Assembly (NCBI GenBank): GCA_016550405.1
Contig: JABXGX010000001.1
Span: 1-41,006 of the forward strand
Reading direction: 5' to 3'
DNA from: an archaeon
GTDB taxonomy: Archaea > Asgardarchaeota > Hermodarchaeia > Hermodarchaeales > Hermodarchaeaceae
Length of the DNA: 41,006 nt
In this document: positions 14,670 through 23,107 of the stretch, in pieces
Position numbering within the stretch: the stretch's first letter is position 1
Layout: each line of letters starts with the position of its first letter
Position numbers and translations under genes: made by a program
Notes under the pieces: generated by a model
Told to the model about the DNA's origin: nothing
What the model saw: only the letters and a program-made list of their open reading frames with translations
Databases searched by the model: none

Positions 14670-15389
14670 CTATGAAGTCGAAACGCGAAAGATTCCAATC
14701 CATGCGATTAATTCGATGATTATTGCAATGGCCGCAAGCGTTAGGGCCATGAGCATATAGGCTGCTAGATACAGGACCAGGACCATCATCATGGCTGCGA
14801 TGAACCAAAGGATTAAACCTACCAGCGCTAGCCAATTCCATGTCTTGAATGGATTTTCAGGCACTTGATTCACTTTGTAGACCGTATAGAAGGGAACGAG
14901 GACGAAGTAGAAGAGCGCGAGAACACCACCGTAACCCATGACTATTGGGGGCATCGAGAGCCAGGTCATCACACCATCTGAGACAAGAATCACTGAAGTA
15001 GGCGTTGTGATTATCCAAAGGATCACAAGAAAAGAAAGTGTTCCAATGAAGGGAAGGTACATCAGCCATCGTTGTTCGTTGTAAATTTTCGAATCAAATT
15101 GGTGAAAAATAATGAAGAATCCGAACATTGACACGGCCATCCAAGCACCAAGATAGTACGGGAGAAGCTGTTCAGCGGTGGAGACTGCCGGAAGATTGTA
15201 GATCATCATGGTTAGAATTAGAAAGGTGAAAAATGCAAAAAATCCTGCTAGGAAGAATGAGAATCCTTGTCGATCTTTCTTTTCACTTTTCACGAAGGCA
15301 TAAATGCCCATTAATACCAGTATTAAAGAGAGTGCACTAAGCAACGCCAGTAATCCGAAATGTAGGGGGGTTTCAGCAATTGTTAACAT
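14670..15389 (-). CDS. Multi-pass membrane protein, intact member of a four-copy local family
   Basis: The 239-residue protein has seven or so membrane helices, with loops KSEKKDRQG, DSKIYNEQRW and NQVPENPFKTWNW. No catalytic motif or known family is recognised. The open frame extends to a TTG at 15425, but I choose the ATG at 15389: GGAGGG lies 12 bases upstream and the same stretch is conserved as a leader in the decayed copy at 14537. Three broken relatives exist at 11735, 14313 and 27597. Repeated duplication and loss suggests a dispensable or fast-evolving function. The adjacent phosphatase is divergently transcribed. Confidence 0.7.
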   Translation of the reverse strand: MLTIAETPLHFGLLALLSALSLILVLMGIYAFVKSEKKDRQGFSFFLAGFFAFFTFLILTMMIYNLPAVSTAEQLLPYYLGAWMAVSMFGFFIIFHQFDSKIYNEQRWLMYLPFIGTLSFLVILWIITTPTSVILVSDGVMTWLSMPPIVMGYGGVLALFYFVLVPFYTVYKVNQVPENPFKTWNWLALVGLILWFIAAMMMVLVLYLAAYMLMALTLAAIAIIIELIAWIGIFRVSTS

Positions 15390-15536
15390 TCCAAGAGAAC
15401 CCTCCACACCACCTTCTATTTTCAATCTTAAAAAATCCCTCGGTATTCAATACCCATTCATCAGAAGTTAGATTCTTTTTACTCGTTTCGAATGACTTAT
15501 AATTAATTGAAGCTGAAATTACCCCTCTGAGGCGGT

Positions 15537-17303
15537 ATGCAATTGAGAAAACTCCACTTCTTTACCTTTACTTTCCTTCTCTTCCCTCTCTTACTTACTC
15601 CTTGGATTTCCATGATCATGGATCCAATTCTAGTAATCGATACATCAGAGGATCAAGCGATTCCCCCTCCTGCTGCTCCTTTTGATAATATTATTCTCAT
15701 GATTGGGGATGGAATGAGTTGGGCACAAATTAATGCGACTAAGAAGTGGCTTGGCCCAACTATCAACCTCACCATGGATGAATTAACCCATTTAGGCGAT
15801 ATCGCAACCTATTCTCTCGATAGTGCAGTGACTGATTCAGCAGCGGCTGCGACAGCTCTGGCAACTGGGAACCGTACCAATAATAACATGGTGTCCATGC
15901 TTCCGGGGGGTGAAATCCTAACCACTATCATTGAGGCTGCAGAAGCTTTAGGAAAGGCAACTGGCATCGTGACCACTACACCTATTTCTCATGGAACTGG
16001 TGGACCTTTTGCCGCCCATGTCCCCCATCGGGCTGATCAAGAAACGATTGCAGGACAGCAGATCTCCAAAGGCATTGAAGTTCTCTTGGGTGGGGGTATG
16101 TCATTCTTTAGTTATCACCTTGCAACTGCAACAAGTCTTGGTTATACAATTGTTGAGAATCGTAATGATATGCTTTCCAGTATTAGCGATGATCACTTAC
16201 TCGGTCTTTTCGCTGATGGCTCAATGAATTACGAATATGATCGCGATCCCCTCCTTGAACCCCACATTGCAGAAATGACTAATGCTTCACTTCAAATCCT
16301 TGATCGAGAAACTGATGGATTTTTCCTGATGGTGGAAGGCGGACGCATTGACCATGCTTGCCACGATTGGAATATTAATCGGACAATTGGTGAAACTATT
16401 GCTTTTGATGAAGCCGTTCAAGTTGCCTATGATTACGCGCAAACTCATGCAGGTACCCTTCTCATTGTGACCGCAGACCATGAAACTGGCGGTCTTTGGG
16501 TTAACATGACCAATCCCGTGTTAGACTATCAATTCACCAATACATATCACACCGCCACACCTGTTCCGCTCCTTGTCTATCATAACACCTCTACTATCTT
16601 TCCAACCTTTAACCATCTCACCGATGTGGGTCGGTACCTCTTTGAAGCGTTTGATCTTGTCCCCGGACACTTGCCCCTTGAATGGACCTATTTGCCATCA
16701 GACCAACAAGTTGAATTCGGAGATGCCTTTGCTAACCAGCTCAGCACTTTTTCAATAAATCCCATTGATAATTGGTGGATCAATGACACCATCCACTTTT
16801 CCATTGACAACACAGGGCTCATCCAGAACACTACTCCATTAATGGTTGGAGACTATGGAATCCAAGTCAATGTCAATGATACTAGCGGTTTCACAATCTC
16901 AACCAGCTTCCAAATCCAAATACGGGATACAACAGCTCCCACATGGGTGAACACTCCTTCGGACCAAATTCTTGAATACGGAACTGATCTCATTCTTCAG
17001 CTCAATGTAACAGATCGATCTGGAATCGACCAATGGCTAGTTAACGACACTACGAATTTTCAAATATCCAGCTCGGGTCTTCTTGAAAGTACAACTGGTG
17101 TCACCGGGATTACCTACGGCGTGAACGTTACAGCTGTCGATCCTTATGGTAATGCCGCCTCTGTAATCTTTCGTGTCACCTTTCAAGAATCAACAGTGCC
17201 ACCACCTGCCATCCCTGGTTTTCCCTTCGCAGCAATCATCATTGGCTTAACCCTAACTTGCTCCATTGTCCTCCTAGTTCGCAGAAAGACTCGTCCCACC
17301 TGA
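15537..17303 (+). CDS. Secreted, membrane-anchored alkaline phosphatase with two Ig-like repeats
   Basis: The enzyme releases phosphate from organic monoesters outside the cell. Residues 1-25 are a signal peptide. The catalytic domain (about 48-385) shows IGDGM (metal Asp58), nucleophile Ser101 in VTDSAAAATA, SHGTGGPFAAHV, EGGRIDHACHDW and TADHETGG, the full two-metal set. It is followed by two cadherin/Ig-like repeats (about 387-470 and 472-552), each with a DQxxEFG/EYG start and a WWINDT/WLVNDT core, a style common in Asgard surface proteins. The end is a PPPAIPGFPFAA hinge, a hydrophobic helix and RRKTRPT, like a PGF-CTERM-type anchor. GAGGCGGT lies just before the ATG. A T-run follows at 17323. 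Confidence 0.9.
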   Translation: MQLRKLHFFTFTFLLFPLLLTPWISMIMDPILVIDTSEDQAIPPPAAPFDNIILMIGDGMSWAQINATKKWLGPTINLTMDELTHLGDIATYSLDSAVTDSAAAATALATGNRTNNNMVSMLPGGEILTTIIEAAEALGKATGIVTTTPISHGTGGPFAAHVPHRADQETIAGQQISKGIEVLLGGGMSFFSYHLATATSLGYTIVENRNDMLSSISDDHLLGLFADGSMNYEYDRDPLLEPHIAEMTNASLQILDRETDGFFLMVEGGRIDHACHDWNINRTIGETIAFDEAVQVAYDYAQTHAGTLLIVTADHETGGLWVNMTNPVLDYQFTNTYHTATPVPLLVYHNTSTIFPTFNHLTDVGRYLFEAFDLVPGHLPLEWTYLPSDQQVEFGDAFANQLSTFSINPIDNWWINDTIHFSIDNTGLIQNTTPLMVGDYGIQVNVNDTSGFTISTSFQIQIRDTTAPTWVNTPSDQILEYGTDLILQLNVTDRSGIDQWLVNDTTNFQISSSGLLESTTGVTGITYGVNVTAVDPYGNAASVIFRVTFQESTVPPPAIPGFPFAAIIIGLTLTCSIVLLVRRKTRPT

Positions 17304-17399
17304 AAACCAAGTAGGGAATGCCATTTTTTCCGAATCTAATTCGATTTCCGAAAAAAACTTCAAGAGTAAAAGGAAACGTTTTAAATTCAGTGTCACCTA

Positions 17400-17663
17400 T
17401 ACCAAGGTGGATAACGGGAGTTCCCGAGGTGGAATAGAGCACAACACCAACGCTTTCACTTCAAGAAAGCACCCTTTCCAATCCCTCCACCTCAACAAGG
17501 AACACAGTTCTCCAACCACAAGATACCAAACGAGGTAAAACGACATCACAACGGCGACAGGATGGGGTCTCCTTCCCTGTGTCTTTCATTCCCCTCTCCC
17601 CCTCTCCTCCTTTATGTCCTCGTTCTAGGACGCCCCATCCCGCTATCGGGTGGTGCTTTTTTT
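17400..17663 (+). ncRNA. Candidate structured RNA with terminator
   Basis: The gap 17304-17819 has no convincing gene. This part folds: CGGGAGTTCCCG at about 17414-17425; GGATGGGG (17560-17567) with CCCCATCC (17633-17640), enclosing GTCCT/AGGAC (17616-17631); then CCCG-CTAT-CGGG (17639-17650) and a T7 run (17657-17663), which suggests a plus-strand transcript with its own terminator. Between the arms lies an almost pure pyrimidine tract of about 45 bases (17568-17614). A TATA-like GTTTTAAATT sits near 17378. Known RNA classes were not recognised. Confidence 0.3.
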
Positions 17664-17819
17664 GTGCCACCAATTAATTTTTGCTTAGGACTTAATGTTA
17701 CAAAGCACGGTAATTGTACAGGACCGAACCACACTTAGAACGGTCTTGGTGATTTAAGAATAGAAGATCTACAAATAATTCTTTCAGCAACATAAATTTG
17801 CCTTATGTTCACCTAACTA

Positions 17820-18113
17820 TTGGGTGATGTGTTGCGTATCTTTAATGGTAATTTTGTACCAGGTGAAATGGCTGGCGAAAAAGCAACAAAGCACACCTGG
17901 TTCGCTGCAGCCTTACTCATGCTTGTTCCTATCTTCATGCTCTTTCTATCGTTGGTGCTACCCAATCCAGTGATTGGCTGGCTCAACATTATCTTTGCCA
18001 TAATACTCTTACTAGTCAATCTTGCCAGGCTCCGATCATACCTTGGTTATTATGACAGACTTCCAATCATAGTGGGGGTCGTCTTCAATATCCTCACGAT
18101 TTGGTTTTCGTGA
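17820..18113 (+). CDS. Small three-helix membrane protein (DUF6326-like, probably 5'-truncated)
   Basis: The 97-residue frame has an N-terminal DVLRIFNGNFVPGEMAGEKA segment and three membrane helices. The pattern (ADVL-like start, AALLM..PIFMLFLS, then NII in the next helix) recalls DUF6326, which normally has one more N-terminal helix before the Asp-Val-Leu. Here an in-frame TAA lies two codons before the TTG start, and no strong ribosome binding site is seen, so the first helix is missing. It may be a truncated relic or a real short protein; GTG 17829 is another start. The family call is from memory and tentative. Confidence 0.45.
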   Translation: MGDVLRIFNGNFVPGEMAGEKATKHTWFAAALLMLVPIFMLFLSLVLPNPVIGWLNIIFAIILLLVNLARLRSYLGYYDRLPIIVGVVFNILTIWFS

Positions 18114-18173
18114 AATTGGTCGCTTGGGAGTTTTTAATTCCATGACTAAAGCCTTTGAGTGCGCTGTAAGAAA

Positions 18174-19574
18174 TTACCGACCAGCATTTTTCCATCTATG
18201 AGTCGCTGGATTCCAGAGTTGGTATGTGCAAAGCGAAGGAATCAGGGGAAGATCACGTTTTAATCGGAGAATCTTCACATCTTGTAGGCCAGGCATATCG
18301 AGAAGAGTGTGCGTGAGTTGATTGGTTACACTTGAGGCCCACATGGGTACTCCGATAAATAGGATCATACCCTCTTTAGTTGGGAGAAGGCGACTCATTA
18401 CAAATTGAGTACTGAATTGGTGAAGAAAGTCAAATGTTACTCGTTCACATCTGATTGGAACACATACAATTTCAGTCAAGAATAATGGGCTAAACGCCAA
18501 ATAGGGGAACAGGATTTGGGCTTTCCGAAGACGGTTTTCATGAGCCCATACCGTTTTTTCAGCTAATGGAAATCCATATCTTTCTAACAGAGCCTTTCGT
18601 TCTTTTCTTTCAAGGAATCCTTGGCACATGCTGAGAAGGAGCAGCCAATCCGCTTGATCGAATTCGAATCTTTGGATTTGATATGTAAAACCCCTTGGTG
18701 GGGGAAATTGGGGACCATGCTCTTCAAGGAATCTCCGTGTGCCTTCTGTCCGTAAATCAGATATCATTTGCCAGGATTTTGAGACATAGTCATAACTGTC
18801 AAGGTTCAAATTTGTGTAAAATCCTAGGATTGTGAAGTGCTCAAATTCCTCGAAGAATGACTCATTCAATTCTTCAATAAACAGGTCTAACTGCTTTTTT
18901 GCCTTGACTCGGTTCGGGCAATAAAGGGAGAGAAACCCGTCTTGTTGGTTTACATCAAAGGATACTCCTTGAAAGAAAGGAAATGCCCCCGACGAAGCAG
19001 ATTCATGAAACACGCGTTCTTCAAGCTCCTGAGACGCCTGGGGTGAGTGAGTTCGAAAACGAACGGCAAGATGGGTGAGATCGAGTTGATGTGGGTCGAA
19101 GATCGCAGCAGTCCGAATTCCAAATTGGGAGAACAGCACGCTTTTTTGTTTATTCACTGTTCGTGGACTTATATGCAGTTTCCTCGCTAGTTTGACTGTA
19201 CCCAATTCGGGATTCTGAAAGAGTAATGAAATGAGATTAATTTGGTGTGAGTTGAATAAAGGGGGTCGTTCGATCTTTAGTCCTGCCAAAAGGAGTTCTA
19301 TAACTCTTTGAGCCTTTCCTAATCGATAACTAGCAAGGCGCTTTAAACGAGCATCAATTTCTGCAGCTAATTCGAGTGAGATAGGAGTAGAATCGCCATC
19401 AAATACATCTGGGTTACTTGGTTCTAGATTAGGTACTGATAGTTTTCGAACACGAGATTGGTAAACAATCAATTGGTTTAAGAGAGTTACCAGGTTTTCC
19501 TGAGTCTGTTTCTCTTGAATTGCTTCAAGGATGTGTTGACGCCATCCTAAAAGCACTGTTTTGTACCTATTCAT
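18174..19574 (-). CDS. Large regulator with two winged-helix domains (paralogue 1)
   Basis: The 466-residue protein has a helical N-terminus (about 1-95), a first winged helix (about 107-155: LISLLFQNPELGTVKLARKL, ISPRTVNKQKSVLFSQFGI), an Lrp/RAM-like alpha-beta domain, a second HTH-like unit (about 310-352, ending ENRLRKAQIL) and a second alpha-beta domain. It ends YQLWNPATHRWKN. The gene at 20255-21670 has the same plan and a similar end (YQRWNEKRQFWEF), so the two are paralogues. Neither has a Cys cluster or membrane helix. I infer a DNA-binding regulator; the ligand and targets are unknown. Confidence 0.65.
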   Translation of the reverse strand: MNRYKTVLLGWRQHILEAIQEKQTQENLVTLLNQLIVYQSRVRKLSVPNLEPSNPDVFDGDSTPISLELAAEIDARLKRLASYRLGKAQRVIELLLAGLKIERPPLFNSHQINLISLLFQNPELGTVKLARKLHISPRTVNKQKSVLFSQFGIRTAAIFDPHQLDLTHLAVRFRTHSPQASQELEERVFHESASSGAFPFFQGVSFDVNQQDGFLSLYCPNRVKAKKQLDLFIEELNESFFEEFEHFTILGFYTNLNLDSYDYVSKSWQMISDLRTEGTRRFLEEHGPQFPPPRGFTYQIQRFEFDQADWLLLLSMCQGFLERKERKALLERYGFPLAEKTVWAHENRLRKAQILFPYLAFSPLFLTEIVCVPIRCERVTFDFLHQFSTQFVMSRLLPTKEGMILFIGVPMWASSVTNQLTHTLLDMPGLQDVKILRLKRDLPLIPSLCTYQLWNPATHRWKNAGR

Positions 19575-19898
19575 TCCAGTTCGCCACTTCTCTTCTTTGT
19601 GCTGATAAAAGTTTGGGGATTCATTAGAAAAAATGGTTCAAACCGGATACTCTGGTCGCATCTTTTGATAGGGATTCTTAATTTCAACTACAAAATCGAC
19701 AAGAATACGCTTCAAATCGAAAAAAACTCCTTTAGAAGCTACCCACAATCGTTTCTAACCTGCTTCATTAGTAATTTCCAAAATAAGGTTCGTTGATTGC
19801 TCATTTCTCCGCCTTATAAGCATCGGGTATGAAGGCGGTATTGGAGAAAGAGTATAAATTGACTCGTTATCCCTCCTCTTTCTCCAGTTGCCTAATGA
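19575..19898. promoter_or_regulatory. Divergent intergenic region
   Basis: About 325 AT-rich bases between the divergent starts of the winged-helix regulator (left, minus) and a small plus-strand frame (right). It must hold the regulator's promoter. I see no palindrome, RNA gene or other gene here. Confidence 0.4.
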
Positions 19899-19919
19899 AT
19901 GATGAGAATAGGATGCCGA

Positions 19920-20192
19920 ATGACGAACGAAACTCCCGCCCATGAACCTCAAAGATCTGAATCCCCTTTTTCTTTCACCGAAGAAGGACTCCAGGTATCC
20001 GAGAGCAAAGTTCGCCGTCTCTGCGTTGATCGTTTCTCTGAACGTGAAAGTTCACGACACCTCGCCGCAGTGTGCAAGCTCCTCATTCTCGCATTATCAA
20101 GGGATTTTGGTGTTCCCACACCAGATTCCATAACAATCGTGCCATCTAAGCCAGCACGGGGGGTTGAGCTTAGAATAATTGGCCGCGATTAG
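19920..20192 (+). CDS. Small hypothetical protein
   Basis: The 90-residue frame (MTNETPAHEP...ELRIIGRD) is soluble and mixed-charge, with a helical middle (SSRHLAAVCKLLILALSRDF) and a beta-like end. I do not recognise it. Upstream in-frame ATGs at 19899 and 19902 exist; I choose 19920 because AGGATG lies just before it. It is followed directly by a strong nested hairpin shared with the convergent regulator gene, which supports it being a real gene. Another plus frame overlaps, so confidence is limited. Confidence 0.35.
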   Translation: MTNETPAHEPQRSESPFSFTEEGLQVSESKVRRLCVDRFSERESSRHLAAVCKLLILALSRDFGVPTPDSITIVPSKPARGVELRIIGRD

Positions 20193-20197
20193 GCACC

Positions 20198-20252
20198 ACA
20201 CCCAGATATCCAAAGGGGCATTCAACTTCCAATGAATGCCCCCACTGGGTGT
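20198..20252. terminator. Nested perfect hairpin between convergent genes
   Basis: The outer arms ACACCCAG/CTGGGTGT (8 bp) enclose the inner arms GGGGCATTCA/TGAATGCCCC (10 bp, loop ACTTCCAA). Both are perfect. It fills the 62 bases between the stop of the small plus-strand frame and the stop of the minus-strand regulator at 20255. There is no T-tract, so it may be a bidirectional transcript-end structure or another palindromic element. Confidence 0.55.
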
Positions 20253-20254
20253 CC

Positions 20255-21670
20255 TTAGATTTCGTTGTCACTGAATTCCCAGAACTGTCGTTTTTCGTTC
20301 CACCGTTGATAAACCTCTTCTTGAAGACGATTACCATAATTCCGTTCTTGGTAAATGATCATAAGGTCATCGATGTCGAAGACAGAAGGGAGCTCTTGGA
20401 TGAATTTCATAAGAAAGTCACCCCATCCTGAGGGACGCTTAATAAAGACGACAATTCCTTGCTTTGTGAGGAATGTGAAACTGAGAGGAAAAAAGCAGGC
20501 TAAAAATTGGAGTTGTCGTTGAACTTGTGAAGTGCAATTAATGCTGAGTCCTATGAACTCTTCAATTCCCGCCCCACTAAAATAGAGATGAGGAACGATA
20601 ATTCTTTCTTTTATCAAACGCTTGAATCTTGATGAAAGGGCACTATATGACAGGTGATAATTGTAGTGTTTTAGGAACTCCTGAATATCTGCAAGAGTAT
20701 TATTAGAATTGAATCTGGCCTTTGTGATGAGGTAGTCAATACGATCAAAATCCACAGGAGCTCCTGATTCTAGATATGTTGTGTACACTAAAGGCATTTC
20801 ATGTTTTTGAATAAAAGACTGGAACTTGGAAAGATTCTCCAATTCAGGTGGAATTAGCCAGCGACCTTGGATTGAATCGTAATAGTCAAAACGGATATTC
20901 CAGAATCTCTCTCCGCTTTGATGCACCTGCGATTTGACGCAGTAATCCTTGGCCAATTGTCTTGTTCGACGTTCAAACAACCTAAAGGCTCTTTGTTGAG
21001 AAGGAATGGCAAAGGCAAGGAAACCATTTCGAAAGGTCACATCAAAAACAAGGGAGGTCAAAAAGAAGGGAGGTGATTGCCGGATTATGGACTCGAGGGA
21101 TTTTGAATGAGTGTAAGATTTGGTTCGAAAAAAGAAGCTAAATGGGGTCAATTTTAATTTGATTCGATTGGCGATATACGATCGGGACAAAGCAAAGTGT
21201 TCTTCCAACTCTCCGAGGACTTTGGAAACGTAATTGCGGGATCTATTCAATCGTCGACTAAGTTGAGTTACGTTGGTCATTGGGGCTTTTGCAAGTTCTT
21301 TCAGAATTACAACCTCATTTGATCTAAGAGTCCGCGGAGACGTGATTTCGAATCCGTATTCCAACAACTCATAAATGCGAGGGGCTGATTGAATTTTATA
21401 TTCGTCAATGATACGAATCCGGTCTCGAAAACCTGCGGCTATCTCGCTTGATGCAGCGAGTCCACGCTGACCGTATTTTCCTTGTGTAATAAGTTCCCTT
21501 TCCTCGGGGGTTAGACACTGAGTTTCAACGCGTTTAATATAAAGAATGATGTCATATAATCGACGTTTCAGTTCTTTGCGTTCTTTTTTCGGGAGTGCTT
21601 GCGCTACTATTCGATCCGCAATTTTAACAAGTGGATGGTCAATCACTCCCGTCATAGTGATAACACCCAT
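20255..21670 (-). CDS. Large regulator with two winged-helix domains (paralogue 2)
   Basis: The protein has about 471 residues: a basic helical N-terminus (LPKKERKELKRRLYDIILYI), a winged helix at about 118-165 (VVILKELAKAPMTNVTQLSR, NRSRNYVSKVLGELEEHF), an alpha-beta sensor-like domain, a second HTH near 310-355 (LADIQEFLKHYNYHLSYSAL, SSRFKRLIKERIIVPHLYF) and a second alpha-beta domain with a short Trp-rich tail. It is paralogous to the regulator at 18174. The frame begins with TTG at 21676; the ATG at 21670 is used here and the one at 21655 is possible. It is transcribed alone from a 600-bp AT-rich upstream region. Confidence 0.65.
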   Translation of the reverse strand: MGVITMTGVIDHPLVKIADRIVAQALPKKERKELKRRLYDIILYIKRVETQCLTPEERELITQGKYGQRGLAASSEIAAGFRDRIRIIDEYKIQSAPRIYELLEYGFEITSPRTLRSNEVVILKELAKAPMTNVTQLSRRLNRSRNYVSKVLGELEEHFALSRSYIANRIKLKLTPFSFFFRTKSYTHSKSLESIIRQSPPFFLTSLVFDVTFRNGFLAFAIPSQQRAFRLFERRTRQLAKDYCVKSQVHQSGERFWNIRFDYYDSIQGRWLIPPELENLSKFQSFIQKHEMPLVYTTYLESGAPVDFDRIDYLITKARFNSNNTLADIQEFLKHYNYHLSYSALSSRFKRLIKERIIVPHLYFSGAGIEEFIGLSINCTSQVQRQLQFLACFFPLSFTFLTKQGIVVFIKRPSGWGDFLMKFIQELPSVFDIDDLMIIYQERNYGNRLQEEVYQRWNEKRQFWEFSDNEI

Positions 21671-21676
21671 TAACAA

Positions 21677-22277
21677 CTACCAAAAAACCTTATCTTTCCT
21701 CTGAATTCAAGATATTTTTGCTCTGGAGATTCAACAGCTTTACATTTTTTTTGATTTGGTTTCTCTTTAGGGATGAACTGGGCGCTTATAGGCATCTGAT
21801 ATGCAGTATTTTCCTCTAATTGCGCTCATTCGGTAAATCAGGGCACTATAAAGACCTTTTTTCCAAAATACCGTCATTTCTTGCTATTATTTTCCGTCTT
21901 TTATCAACCGCCGTCCGAATCAATACAAACCCTCCGATGTGAAACCTCAATGTTTTATCATCCACCACCACAACCTGGCGATGATTTCCCATTCTAGACC
22001 ATTTCAATAGCCCTGTCTAATCATACCATAGATGAAAAGGCAAGCCTATTCACCAACGTCTAGTTAGGCTTAGAATTCTGTCATCACGTCTTTAGACAAG
22101 TTTTCAACCTAATTCAAGATCACAAATCGCTGCCACACTACTTTCAATTATCATATCAAAACATGGTAACAGACGAATTTTGCATCAATTGCATATTGTG
22201 CCCCTCAAAAATAAAAGCGATGAACCTGCTATCCAGTAACCCCTGCAAAACTGTCCAAGCCACAGCCAATTAATTGG
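21677..22277. other. AT-rich gene-free region upstream of the regulator
   Basis: About 600 bases without a supportable gene; only very short frames occur on both strands. It must include the minus-strand promoter for the regulator at 21670. A 16-base perfect palindrome at its right edge (22264-22279) overlaps the ferredoxin stop codon. I see no RNA gene, repeat or mobile-element signature. Confidence 0.4.
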
Positions 22278-22279
22278 CT
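22264..22279. terminator. 16-base perfect palindrome at the ferredoxin stop
   Basis: AGCCAATTAATTGGCT is a perfect palindrome overlapping the TAG of the ferredoxin gene. It has no T-tract. It could help to end or stabilise the transcript, or be a protein-binding site. Confidence 0.35.
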
Positions 22280-22454
22280 ACTCAAGGACAATCGCTTCTT
22301 CAGGGCAGTTTTCGACACAAGCTTCGCATTCAACACAGGCGTCGGGGTCGGTGACCTTTGATTTGTTATTTTCGAGGGTGAAGCATTCGCTGGGGCACAC
22401 ATCGACACACGTGCCACATCCAGTGCATTTTGCTTCGTCGACTTTTGGTGGCAT
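22278..22454 (-). CDS. 2x[4Fe-4S] ferredoxin, 58 aa
   Basis: A short minus-strand frame encodes MPPKVDEAKCTGCGTCVDVC and continues with a second identical cluster motif. The ligands are C10, C13, C16 and C20 (followed by Pro) and C40, C43, C46 and C50 (followed by Pro), in the standard CxxCxxCxxxCP arrangement of low-potential clostridial-type ferredoxins; C24 is extra. Length 58 is typical (55-60). AGGATGG lies just before the ATG. It is transcribed on its own, divergent from ridA. It could supply electrons to the oxidoreductases in this window, but that is not shown. Confidence 0.9.
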   Translation of the reverse strand: MPPKVDEAKCTGCGTCVDVCPSECFTLENNKSKVTDPDACVECEACVENCPEEAIVLE

Positions 22455-22648
22455 GGCATTTTTCCATCCTATACGGGTTTCTTCTCGGTTGGTTGGGAAG
22501 AGACTGGTTCCACAGGTTGGTATGTGTTTTTTAACTGTTACACTCAGTCAAAGTTTTCCAAATCGAGGCGACGCCTATATCGCAAGCATAATAAGCTTAG
22601 GCATTGATTCGTTTCTGCAGGTACGATTCCTCTTTTGGAGCTGATGAG

Positions 22649-23044
22649 ATGCCTTCGAAGAAATCACGTGTTTTTACTAAAAAAGCCCCGAGTCCAGTGG
22701 GGCCTTATAGTCAGGCTATTCGGGCTGGCGATTTCTTGTTCGTTGCTGGGCAAGTCCCCGTGAATCCAGAAACTGGTGAGTTTGTCACCGAAGATATTGC
22801 AGGTCAAACTCGGCAGTGTATGGAAAATATCAAAGCCATTCTGGCCGAAGCTGGGGGACGTCTTCTTGATGTCGTCCGTTCAACGATTTACCTTACAAAC
22901 ATGGCGGATTTTGGTGAAGTGAACGAAGTGTACGGTAATTACTTCGACCTTGATCCACCAGCTCGAACCACAATTGGCGTAGCTGCATTACCCAAGGGTA
23001 TGGCAATTGAAATTGATGTCATTGCCTATGTTCCGCAGAAATAA
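22649..23044 (+). CDS. ridA: RidA/YjgF family enamine/imine deaminase
   Basis: RidA hydrolyses reactive 2-aminoacrylate and other enamines or imines made by PLP enzymes. The 131-residue protein has the family signatures APSPVGPYSQAIRAGDFLFV, AGQVP, ENIKAILAEAGGRLLDVVRS, the IYLTNMADFGEVNEVYGNYF segment and PARTTIGVAALPKG with the catalytic-site Arg, ending EIDVIAYVP. GGAG lies 8 bases before the ATG at 22649. An in-frame upstream TTG-type start exists but would precede the ribosome binding site. The next gene follows by 63 bases on the same strand. Confidence 0.92.
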   Translation: MPSKKSRVFTKKAPSPVGPYSQAIRAGDFLFVAGQVPVNPETGEFVTEDIAGQTRQCMENIKAILAEAGGRLLDVVRSTIYLTNMADFGEVNEVYGNYFDLDPPARTTIGVAALPKGMAIEIDVIAYVPQK

Positions 23045-23107
23045 GTGGCGGCTCTGAATGTTCTCTAAGGTCTAGACTTAAATCACCACGAGACGGCATG
23101 CTATACC

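Noticed and set aside
17461..17673. 70-codon minus-strand frame in the 17.5-kb island
   Set aside because: It is the complement of a pyrimidine tract, giving Glu/Gly/Arg runs; no protein-like pattern or start signals.
22229..22459. 76-codon minus-strand frame over the ferredoxin
   Set aside because: Shadow in another frame of the 58-residue ferredoxin, whose eight Cys ligands fix the true frame.
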